Source: an uncultured Lachnospiraceae bacterium (lineage in GTDB: Bacteria; Bacillota; Clostridia; Lachnospirales; Lachnospiraceae). Taken from it: a stretch of DNA of 64,000 nt. The notes below the pieces were generated by a model that worked only from the letters and a program-made list of their open reading frames with translations, did no database searches and was not told where the DNA came from. Position 1 is the stretch's first letter. Each line of letters begins with the position of its first letter. The stretch spans positions 8,110-72,109 of the forward strand of contig CAJUMC010000012.1 in the NCBI GenBank assembly GCA_910587085.1. The letters are read 5' to 3'. A program made the position numbers and the translations under genes. This document shows positions 35,320 through 42,862 of this stretch, in pieces.

Positions 35320-36858
35320 TCACCCGGCCAGCAGACGGCTGATCTGTGCGGCCATCTGATTCAGAACGAAGGCCTGCTCCGTCATCTGCGCGACGTCTCT
35401 GGTATTTTCCTCCACCATATTGTTGATATTGACAAACTCCGAATTTTCCCGTTTAATGCTCTCCGCGATAGCCGCGTTAATCACCGCATTTTTTCCGATG
35501 ACCTCGGACTGCCTTTCATGGGCCTCTTCCATCGCCTTGATATCATCCATAACATCATGCAGAATGCGGATCATATCCTGTATTCCGGAAAATGCAGTAT
35601 TAAAATATTCGTTCTGCTGCTTCAGTTCTTCTGTGTTCCGCTCCGTATAACCCATCATTTCGGTCACATTCTGCTGCACCTTCGCTACAACTAAGCTGAC
35701 CTTCTGAAGGGATACCCGCGTATCATTCGCCAGCTTTCCGACCTCCGCCGCCACAACGGCAAAGCCTCTGCCCTCCGAGCCTGCTCTCGCAGCCTCAATG
35801 GAGGCGTTCAGCGCCAGCAGATTTGTGGAGGAGGAAATATCGCCGATAATCTTCAGCGTTATCCCGATCTCGTCCATGGCCCCGGCCAGCCTTGCGGCAA
35901 CCTCATTCGTGCTTTCCATCGAGCGGAAAACCTGCGCATTGATATCCTGCAGCGCATTCAAATGCTCTTCGCTTTCGCGGGAGCGCTCCAGCAGATCCCG
36001 TGAACAGCTTCCCACCTGGTTCACATACCCGCTTACTTCGTCCTTCCAACGCTTCAGTTCCTGCAGATTTTCCATGCCGTCATCGCTTTTCCTGCTCAAA
36101 GCCGTATTGCTTTCCAGCAGATTTTCACTTGTTGCGGCAAGCTCCTGCGCCGATGCGCTTTCATTCGCAGCAATCCCGGACAATACTTCCCCCGCCTCTC
36201 CCAGCTTCCGCGCCAGCTCGGAAACGGAACGCAGCATGCCCTCAACCCGCTCGTTATTTTTTTGCAGCTCGTCCTTTTTGGCATTCACGAGAAAATGCTC
36301 TGCCAGCCAGGTGAGCAGCCAGATAAACAGCAGGGAAAGAACAACACAGACACAGCGGTTGATCATATTCGGAAGAAAAAAGCTGTTTCTTTCCGGCAGC
36401 AGCGTATCACTGTGCAGAATCCATGCCGCAGTCAGGGACAGTACAATCTCCGCACTTGTCGCGAGCACCATTCTGCTGTCCAGAAAAAGCGCGGTCGCCA
36501 CGGTAAAAAGAAAGGCAAACGCCCAGAACTCGCTTGACGGAATCATGTACAAAATAAAATTGAACTGTGTAAACATAATGACAATAAGAAACAGCTTGCC
36601 TGATCTCAGCTTGTTCTGCAGAACCATATGATTCCGATAGCCGGTCTTAACGAAAAAAATGCCGATGCCGAGATACAGAAGACAGGTCATATCAAACACG
36701 ATCAGCAGCAGCCAGCTCACCATCGGTAGCAGGCCGATGATCTTTTCCAGCGTGTACAGAACCCCCGCAGCCTGACACGCCCCGGGCACCGACAGTAAAA
36801 CAATCGCATATACTTTGTTGATATAATCTTCCAAAGCGGATAAATTTTTAGACTCCAC
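35320..36858 (-). CDS. Methyl-accepting chemotaxis protein
   Basis: A 512-residue receptor. The first ~190 residues hold about six membrane segments with only short loops outside, rather than the usual two segments with a large sensor domain. A coiled coil follows, then the conserved signalling tip ISSSTNLLALNASIEAARAG with EGRGFAVVAAEVGKLAND. It passes a signal to CheA/CheW. No HAMP domain is evident. Start GTG 36858 is chosen: GGAGG lies 8 bases upstream, whereas the ATG at 36882 falls inside a TATAAT (36881-36886) that is probably the -10 box. No flagellar or che gene is in the window. It is divergent from the DedA gene. Confidence 0.87.
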   Translation of the reverse strand: MESKNLSALEDYINKVYAIVLLSVPGACQAAGVLYTLEKIIGLLPMVSWLLLIVFDMTCLLYLGIGIFFVKTGYRNHMVLQNKLRSGKLFLIVIMFTQFNFILYMIPSSEFWAFAFLFTVATALFLDSRMVLATSAEIVLSLTAAWILHSDTLLPERNSFFLPNMINRCVCVVLSLLFIWLLTWLAEHFLVNAKKDELQKNNERVEGMLRSVSELARKLGEAGEVLSGIAANESASAQELAATSENLLESNTALSRKSDDGMENLQELKRWKDEVSGYVNQVGSCSRDLLERSRESEEHLNALQDINAQVFRSMESTNEVAARLAGAMDEIGITLKIIGDISSSTNLLALNASIEAARAGSEGRGFAVVAAEVGKLANDTRVSLQKVSLVVAKVQQNVTEMMGYTERNTEELKQQNEYFNTAFSGIQDMIRILHDVMDDIKAMEEAHERQSEVIGKNAVINAAIAESIKRENSEFVNINNMVEENTRDVAQMTEQAFVLNQMAAQISRLLAG

Positions 36859-36982
36859 GATGAAATCCTCCAAAGAAATCATTATAACAGTATTTATCCG
36901 GGTATACCGCACGGCGGAAAGGACGGCATAAACAGCCTCTGCGCCGCATAAGTTGTTCCATATCAATCAGCGGAGGCCAGTA

Positions 36983-37585
36983 ATGAACTGGATTTTTTCG
37001 TTTCTCGGCAGCTTCGGGCTGCCCGCCATGCTCCTGATGATACTTCTGGAATACGCCTGCTTTCCCGTTTCCTCCGAAATTGTCCTGCCCTTCTGCGGCG
37101 CGCTTGCCGCAAGCAGGCACATCCCCTATCCCCTTCTTGTGACCCTGAGCGCCGCCGCCGGGCTCGCCGGCACAACAATCTGCTACGGACTTGGCCGGCT
37201 CGGCGGTCAGGCGCTGCTCTCCGGGCTGACCAGGCGCTTTCCGAAAATGCGCCGCGGCTTGGATTCCTCGCTGGATTATTTTAACCGCCGCGGCCCGGTT
37301 CTCGTCCTGTTCGGGCGCTTTATCCCTCTTTGCCGTACATATCTGGGGTTTGCAGCAGGGGCTGTACGCCTGTCCCTGCCGGTCTATCTTGGCTACTCCT
37401 TTATCGGAATTTTTTTCTGGAACGCCATCCTCTGCGGTCTCGGCTATCTGCTTCAGAGCAGCTGGCCTATTGTCGCAAGCTGGTACACCCGCTACAAAAA
37501 CATTCTGATCCCCCTTCTGCTGGTGGCGCTGCTTGTCGGTCTGTCCCTTAGGAAAACCGCAGGACGCCCGCCGCGCAGAAAGTGA
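36983..37585 (+). CDS. DedA/VTT family membrane protein
   Basis: A 200-residue protein of the DedA family with about five membrane segments. Motifs: YACFPVSSEIVLPFCGALA (acidic residue in a re-entrant helix), GLAGTTICYGLGRLGG, and FGRFIPLCRTYLGFAAGAVRL (the conserved F/GR-x-I/x-P-x-x-R segment). The family moves lipids such as undecaprenyl phosphate or phosphatidylethanolamine across the membrane. ATG 36983 has GGAGG 6 bases upstream; an upstream ATG is open but without a site. It stands alone on the plus strand between minus-strand genes. Confidence 0.9.
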   Translation: MNWIFSFLGSFGLPAMLLMILLEYACFPVSSEIVLPFCGALAASRHIPYPLLVTLSAAAGLAGTTICYGLGRLGGQALLSGLTRRFPKMRRGLDSSLDYFNRRGPVLVLFGRFIPLCRTYLGFAAGAVRLSLPVYLGYSFIGIFFWNAILCGLGYLLQSSWPIVASWYTRYKNILIPLLLVALLVGLSLRKTAGRPPRRK

Positions 37586-37600
37586 GCGATGCCCGTTTGG

Positions 37601-38059
37601 CTAAAGAAAAATTGTTACAAGAACAGACAGTAGAATCTGTATAATAGCATAAACAATGACAACTTTGATTACAACCTTTGCGGTTTTGGACATCCCGCCG
37701 GCCACATCGCTGCCCTGCCGGGCGGCCTCGCTCACCGCCTCGCTTGCCAGCATCGCCCGGCGGCGCGGCTGGCCGGCTCCCGTCTGCGCAGGCGGCGTCT
37801 GCTGTACGCCCGCCCCGTAGGACGCCTCGTAATCCTGGCGGAACGAGACGTCCTCACTGTCGCGGTAGGTATCGTCGTGATCGTGTTCGTCCTCTGAATG
37901 CAGCCTGCAGTCGCACTCGTTCGGCTGGGCTGACGGCTGTGAACTGAACTCCGCCATAGTCTCGACATAAACCGGTTTTTTCACTCTGGAGCCGCAGAAA
38001 TCGCAGCTTCCCTTCTTTGTCATCTCATGATCGCAATATGGACACAGCATTTTTTTCAT
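37601..38059 (-). CDS. Zinc-ribbon protein with C-terminal membrane anchor
   Basis: A 152-residue protein. The N-terminus is a short zinc ribbon, CPYCDHEMTKKGSCDFCGS (Cys-x2-Cys ... Cys-x2-Cys, ~6-24). The middle (~35-115) is polar and low in complexity with an acidic His stretch, SEDEHDHDD. The last ~25 residues are a membrane segment (VVIKVVIVYAIIQILLSVLV). It is therefore likely tail-anchored with the ribbon inside the cell. The start follows GGGAGG by ~11 bases. It lies 36 bases downstream of pyrF on the same strand. Function unknown. Confidence 0.7.
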   Translation of the reverse strand: MKKMLCPYCDHEMTKKGSCDFCGSRVKKPVYVETMAEFSSQPSAQPNECDCRLHSEDEHDHDDTYRDSEDVSFRQDYEASYGAGVQQTPPAQTGAGQPRRRAMLASEAVSEAARQGSDVAGGMSKTAKVVIKVVIVYAIIQILLSVLVTIFL

Positions 38060-38095
38060 AAAAAACGTTTCCTCCCGCCTTTTTCCACGGAAAAT

Positions 38096-39016
38096 CTATC
38101 TCACTGAATTGATATCGGCAATCATATCCTCGACCGCTCTGCGCGATGCCTCCGCAAAATGCTCCGGTCCGTACGCCGCATATTTCTCCTGCCGGTATGC
38201 CGCAATAATTCCTCTGGAGGAATTTACAATGGCCCCGAGACCATCGGAATTGAAATAATCGGCCAGATCCGATGCCTTTCCGCCCTGGGCGCCGTAGCCC
38301 GGCACAAGTATGAAGGTCTTCGGCATCAGCCGGCGCAGCACTCTGCCCTGCTCCGGCCAGGTCGCGCCGACCACGGCGCCGACCGCGCTGTAGCCGTATT
38401 CCCCTGCACAGTCCGCCCCCCATTCGTTCACCTTTTCCGCAACGATTTCATAGAGCGGTCTGCCGTCAACCAGGCGATCCTGAAACTCACCGCTCGACGG
38501 ATTGGAAGTTTTTACCAAAATAAAAATTCCTTTTCCTTCCTCCCGGCACACATCGACAAACGGCTTGACGCCGTCTATTCCAAAATACGGATTGACCGTG
38601 ATAAAATCCTCCGCAAAGCCGCGCAGCCTCGCTTTTCCCACTGTGACGGCACCGAGATGACCGACCGCATAAGCCGCCGAAGTGGAGCCGATATCGCCCC
38701 GCTTCACATCGCCGATCACGACAAGCCCCTTCTCCCTGCAGTACTCTGCCGTCCTGGCAAACGCCGCAATGCCGGGCACGCCGAACTGCTCGTACATTGC
38801 AATCTGCGGCTTCACCGCCGGAATCAGATCATACACGGCGTCCACAATCGCCTTGTTGAACTGCCAGATTGCCTCGGCGGCAGCCTCCAGCGTCTCCCCC
38901 TTTTCCTCGACGGCTCTGTTTAACAGTGCCTCCGGTACAAACGCGAGCGTAGGGTCCAGCCCGACCACGATCGGCGCATTTTTTTCTTTTATCTGCTTTA
39001 TCAGCTCGTCTATCAT
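38096..39016 (-). CDS. pyrF: Orotidine 5'-phosphate decarboxylase
   Basis: A 306-residue enzyme of the longer (type 2) PyrF group, which carries out the last step to UMP. Motifs: IVVGLDPTLAF, the catalytic VIGDVKRGDIGSTSAAYA (Asp-x-Lys-x2-Asp) and the phosphate-binding ILVPGYGAQGGKASD. The ATG follows GAGGAATT. It is downstream of pyrC (170-base gap) on the same strand, so the two pyrimidine genes probably share transcription. Confidence 0.96.
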   Translation of the reverse strand: MIDELIKQIKEKNAPIVVGLDPTLAFVPEALLNRAVEEKGETLEAAAEAIWQFNKAIVDAVYDLIPAVKPQIAMYEQFGVPGIAAFARTAEYCREKGLVVIGDVKRGDIGSTSAAYAVGHLGAVTVGKARLRGFAEDFITVNPYFGIDGVKPFVDVCREEGKGIFILVKTSNPSSGEFQDRLVDGRPLYEIVAEKVNEWGADCAGEYGYSAVGAVVGATWPEQGRVLRRLMPKTFILVPGYGAQGGKASDLADYFNSDGLGAIVNSSRGIIAAYRQEKYAAYGPEHFAEASRRAVEDMIADINSVR

Positions 39017-39186
39017 AATTCCTCACCTTCTGCCGCCGGCAGGCGGCCTAAGCTCCGGCTTTTTCTCTGCAGACGCCCCGCTTTATTTTCCGGTACAATC
39101 ATACGGGATTAATATAGAAATAACCATTTTATTCGCAGATAAAACGTCCCGGTAAAAGCGTCCGCGGCTCTTCGGCCGGCTCAGTT

Positions 39187-40461
39187 TCACACCTCGTACA
39201 CGATCTCCCCGTTCACCATCGTAAGCAGTATTCTGCCGAAAACCTTCCTGCCGTGGAACGGCGAATTTTTGCCCCTGGAAAGGAAAGTATTCACATCAAT
39301 GACATACTCCGCTTCGGGGTCGGCGATCACAATATCTGCAATATGCCCCTCGGAGATATCTCCCCGGTCAAGCCCGAGAATGCGTGCCGGGTTTAAGCTC
39401 AGTTTCTCCACCAGCTGCATCGGCGTCAGATATCCTTTTTTCACCAGCTCCGTGTAGGAGAGCGCAAACGCCGTTTCCGAGCCGACAATGCCGAACGGCG
39501 CGCTGCGGAAGGACTTTTTCTTCTCCTCTGCGGAATGCGGCGCATGATCGGTCGCAATCACATCCATCGTGCCGTCCGCAAGCCCCGCAATCAGCGCGTC
39601 CGCATCGGCGCGGGAGCGCAGGGGCGGATTCATCTTATAATTTGCGTCGTCGCCCGGGATGTCATCCTCCGTCATCGCGAAATGATGCGGGCATACCTCC
39701 GCCGAGAGCCTGACGCCGAGTTCCTTTCCGAAACGCACGAGCGCCACGCTGTCCGCGGTGGAACAGTGGCACAGATGCAGCTTGGCCCCCGTCTCCTTTG
39801 CCAGTAAAATATCGCGCGCCGCGATTACATCCTCCACCGAATTGGCGATGCCGGGCAGTCCAAGCTCCTCCGCCTTTTTCCCGGCATTTATCACGCCCCC
39901 CGCCAGAAGCTCCCGGTCTTCGCAGTGCGCCAGCACAACAAGCCCCGCAGCCGCGGCTCTTTTTATCCCTTCTTTATAGAGGAGCGGAGCCATAACGGAT
40001 TTTCCGTCCTCGCTTAATGCGAGCGCTCCGGCCGCGGCCATGCCCTCGATATCCGCCAGTTCCTCGCCCTTCTGGCCGACCGTCACCGCGCCGACCGGAA
40101 CAACCGTGATCAGCGCGTCCTTTTCCGCCTTGTAATTCAGATATTCCACCATGACGCGGCTATCGATCACCGGCTTTGTATTCGGCATGGCGCAGATCGT
40201 CGTAAAACCGCCCGCCGCCGCCGCCATCGCCCCGCTCGCAACGGTCTCCTTGTATTCGAAGCCGGGCTCACGCAGATGCTCATGCAGATCAACAAAGCCG
40301 GGCATAACAAACCTGCCTGCCGCGTCAATCACACAGTGCGCTTTTGTCTTGATCTGCGGCGCAATTTCCGCGACCGTCTCATCGACGACAAGCACATCGT
40401 TTACGCCGCAGAGTCCGGTGGCCGGATTCAGCACCGTGCCTCCCTTAATCAAAGTAATCAT
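39187..40461 (-). CDS. pyrC: Dihydroorotase
   Basis: A 424-residue amidohydrolase of the type I dihydroorotase group. Motifs: MPGFVDLHEHLREPGFEYKE (metal-binding HxH, here HEHLREPG), KLHLCHCSTADSVALV, VCPHHFAMTEDDI and VIATDHAPHSAEEK (catalytic Asp). It closes carbamoyl aspartate to dihydroorotate in de novo pyrimidine synthesis, cytoplasm, zinc dependent. The ATG follows AGAGGATCT. The 154 bases upstream, up to the Nudix gene, hold nothing obvious. Confidence 0.96.
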   Translation of the reverse strand: MITLIKGGTVLNPATGLCGVNDVLVVDETVAEIAPQIKTKAHCVIDAAGRFVMPGFVDLHEHLREPGFEYKETVASGAMAAAAGGFTTICAMPNTKPVIDSRVMVEYLNYKAEKDALITVVPVGAVTVGQKGEELADIEGMAAAGALALSEDGKSVMAPLLYKEGIKRAAAAGLVVLAHCEDRELLAGGVINAGKKAEELGLPGIANSVEDVIAARDILLAKETGAKLHLCHCSTADSVALVRFGKELGVRLSAEVCPHHFAMTEDDIPGDDANYKMNPPLRSRADADALIAGLADGTMDVIATDHAPHSAEEKKKSFRSAPFGIVGSETAFALSYTELVKKGYLTPMQLVEKLSLNPARILGLDRGDISEGHIADIVIADPEAEYVIDVNTFLSRGKNSPFHGRKVFGRILLTMVNGEIVYEV

Positions 40462-40615
40462 AGATCCTCTTTTTCCGCCGCGCCAGCGGCTCTGAAATCC
40501 CTTTTGCGGCCGTCCCTCCCGCGGCCGGTTCCTCCTGTCAAACGCCGACTCTTTCGCTGACCGTGCGATTTACGGCTGCTTCCTCCGTGACGTTTTTTCC
40601 GGAAGGTCAGGCTCC

Positions 40616-41014
40616 TCAGATATCGAACGCACGTTCGATATCATCCAGCATCTTCCGGTTCGTAATATAATTTTCAAATTCTTCCTTCGTGATAAACCGG
40701 TGGTCATGCAGCTCCTCCGAGAGAACCACATCATCGGACAGCGCCATGCACTCGTAGCTGATACCGATGTGATGCACATCTCCCACCATGTAGGACCAGG
40801 TGTATGCAATCCGGTCGATCAGCGTCTCCAGGCCGGTCTGTTCGCGGATCAGACGCACTACCGCGCGATCCGGCGCCTCCCCGAAATCAATTCTTCCGTC
40901 GATAAACTCCCACTGATACGGGTCCTCGATCCTGTCGTCATACCAACGCTGCACGATCAGATACCGATCCTCAAAACGCACGATTCCCTTAATAACGATC
41001 TGATATTTCTCCAC
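40616..41014 (-). CDS. Nudix-fold protein with degenerate catalytic motif
   Basis: A 132-residue protein with Nudix topology (YQIVIKGIVRFEDRYLIVQR, then WEFIDGRIDFGEAPDRAVVR). The Nudix box GX5EX7REUXEEXGU reads G-x5-E-x7-RLIREQTGL: the first Glu of REU is Leu and the second of EE is Gln. Metal binding should thus be reduced, and activity may be lost or changed. Start GTG lies 6 bases after AAGGAGG. It is 42 bases downstream of truA on the same strand and probably co-transcribed. A substrate cannot be proposed. Confidence 0.8.
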   Translation of the reverse strand: MEKYQIVIKGIVRFEDRYLIVQRWYDDRIEDPYQWEFIDGRIDFGEAPDRAVVRLIREQTGLETLIDRIAYTWSYMVGDVHHIGISYECMALSDDVVLSEELHDHRFITKEEFENYITNRKMLDDIERAFDI

Positions 41015-41056
41015 GGTTATCCTCCTTAATGATTCTCATAGATTTTTCACTGCGTG

Positions 41057-41803
41057 TCACTCATACTCCACCGACGTCAGGAACAGTCCGCGCGCCTCAA
41101 GGCGTTCCCCCGCCTTCGACCGATCCCTCTCCGCAATAATCCGCCTGACATCCTCCGGCTCAAGTTCGCCCCGGCCGGCCGCCAGCACCGTGCCGGCCAT
41201 GATTCTTGCCATATACGGCCAGAAATCGTCCGCCGCAATGCGCAGCAGCACCTCCTTCTCGTCGCCGTATACGTCAAACTCTCTCACGGTGCGCACTGTC
41301 GATTTTTTCATCCGCCGGTTTTCCGAAAACGCCGCGAAATCCTGCTTTCCGATAAAGCACCGCGCCGCCTCTCTCATCCGCTTCCAGTCCAGCCGTTTAA
41401 AACTGTAATAATTGTATTTCCGCTCGAATACAGAGGGCGTTTCCCCGACGGAAATATGGTATTCGTAAGTAAAGCCCTTTGCCAGAAATGCCGCATGAAA
41501 CCGTTCCGGAACCTCGGACGCCTCCAGCACGGCGATATCGCGCGGAAGAAAACGGTTCAGATACCGGCGGATCTCCAAGCAGCTCATATCGGCCTGCGTG
41601 TGAAAATTCGCGACCTGACCGGCCGCATGGACGCCCGCCTCCGTGCGCGCTGCACCGATCACCTCCGTTTTCTCTCCGTCCATCCGGGAGAGCACCTCCT
41701 CGAGCTTCTCCTGAACGGTCATGCCTTTCGCACCCGCGCCGGGTTTCTGCCAGCCGTCGTAGCGCGACCCGTCGTATTCAATCAAAAGTCTGATGTTTCT
41801 CAT
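41057..41803 (-). CDS. TruA-like tRNA pseudouridine synthase with Glu at the catalytic site
   Basis: A 248-residue TruA family protein: IRLLIEYDGSRYDGWQKP, VIGAARTEAGVHAAGQVANF (~48-67), FAAFSENRRMKKSTVRTV and ARIMAGTVLAAGRGEL. TruA makes pseudouridine at tRNA positions 38-40 with an Asp in GRTDAGVHA. Here the codon is GAG, giving ARTEAGVHA: Glu55 replaces the catalytic Asp. It may be a paralogue of the main TruA with altered activity. The ATG has GGAGG 5 bases upstream, with its own promoter at 41827-41855. Confidence 0.85.
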   Translation of the reverse strand: MRNIRLLIEYDGSRYDGWQKPGAGAKGMTVQEKLEEVLSRMDGEKTEVIGAARTEAGVHAAGQVANFHTQADMSCLEIRRYLNRFLPRDIAVLEASEVPERFHAAFLAKGFTYEYHISVGETPSVFERKYNYYSFKRLDWKRMREAARCFIGKQDFAAFSENRRMKKSTVRTVREFDVYGDEKEVLLRIAADDFWPYMARIMAGTVLAAGRGELEPEDVRRIIAERDRSKAGERLEARGLFLTSVEYE

Positions 41804-41826
41804 TGCCGCCTCCGTAGCGCATAATC

Positions 41827-41855
41827 AGTGTACCACATAAGTTATCTTTTGGCAA
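41827..41855 (-). promoter_or_regulatory. Promoter of the truA-like gene
   Basis: Minus strand -35 TTGCCA (41850-41855), 17 bases, -10 TACACT (41827-41832). The start site would lie only ~17 bases before the ATG. Confidence 0.6.
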
Positions 41856-41920
41856 TTCCAAAATGAAATTCCCGTGATCAAGGCTTTTTCCCTATTTACT
41901 GCGCCATTCCGGCAGACTGG

Positions 41921-42850
41921 CTACATGGATTTAAGGCCCGTATCAATGAAATCGTATGGCGTCTGCTGATATACTTTGTAGTTGATCCAGTTGCTGTAGA
42001 GCGTATTCGCATGGGCCCTCCACATCAGCTGAGGCCTGCTGCCCGCATCGCCGTCCGGATAGTAGTTCTCCGGCAGCTGAATCTCCAGCCCCTTTTCCAG
42101 ATCTCTCTTGTATTCACGGTCGAGCGTAATCCTGTCGTACTCCGGATGCCCCATCAGAAATATCCGGCGGCCGTCCTGCGCCATGCACAGAAATACGCCT
42201 GCCTTCTCGGAATCTGCGAGGACGGTAAGCTCCCTGCACGCCTCGATATCCGCCCTCAGAACCTCGGTATGGCGGGAATGCGGCGCGTAAAAAACATCGT
42301 CAAAGCCCCGCACAAGCGGTTCCCGTCTCACCAGCACGCGATGGGGAAAAACCCCGAACAGCTTTTTATCCAGCTGCCGTTTTTTCAGCCCGTAATGATA
42401 GTACAGCCCCGCCTGTGCTCCCCAGCATACATGGAGCGTCGAGGTCACATTCGTTTTGCTCCACTCCATTATGCGGCAGAGCTCTTCCCAGTATGTAACC
42501 TCCTCGAATTCCATCATTTCCACCGGTGCGCCGGTGATGATAAGGCCGTCAAACTTCCTGTCCCTGACATCATCAAAGCACAGATAGAACTTGTCAAGAT
42601 GGCTGGTCGCCGTATTGTGCCCGACGTAGCTGCTTGTCGTCAGAAAGGTGACGTCGAGCTGCAGCGGCGTGTTGGACAGGCTCCGCAGCAGCTGCACCTC
42701 CGTATCCTCCTTCAGAGGCATCAGATTGAGAATCGCTATCTGCAGCGGCCGGATATCCTGATGCCGCGCCCGCTTCTCATCCATCATAAATATATTTTCT
42801 TCCTCCAGAATCCGTTTGGCAGGAAGATCCCCCTGTACCTTTATCGGCAT
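41921..42850 (-). CDS. metA: Homoserine O-acyltransferase (MetA family, probably O-acetyltransferase)
   Basis: A 309-residue MetA family enzyme of methionine synthesis, activating homoserine in the cytoplasm. The nucleophile is Cys142 in LHVCWGAQAGLYYHYG; GHPEYD holds the His/Glu partners. Residue 111 decides the acyl donor in this family: Gly for succinyl-CoA, Glu for acetyl-CoA. Here TGAPVEMMEF places Glu at exactly 111, so acetyl-CoA is predicted despite the usual 'succinyltransferase' name. It follows ligA with 12 bases between and probably shares its transcript. Confidence 0.95.
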   Translation of the reverse strand: MPIKVQGDLPAKRILEEENIFMMDEKRARHQDIRPLQIAILNLMPLKEDTEVQLLRSLSNTPLQLDVTFLTTSSYVGHNTATSHLDKFYLCFDDVRDRKFDGLIITGAPVEMMEFEEVTYWEELCRIMEWSKTNVTSTLHVCWGAQAGLYYHYGLKKRQLDKKLFGVFPHRVLVRREPLVRGFDDVFYAPHSRHTEVLRADIEACRELTVLADSEKAGVFLCMAQDGRRIFLMGHPEYDRITLDREYKRDLEKGLEIQLPENYYPDGDAGSRPQLMWRAHANTLYSNWINYKVYQQTPYDFIDTGLKSM

Positions 42851-42862
42851 GGTGCACGCCCC

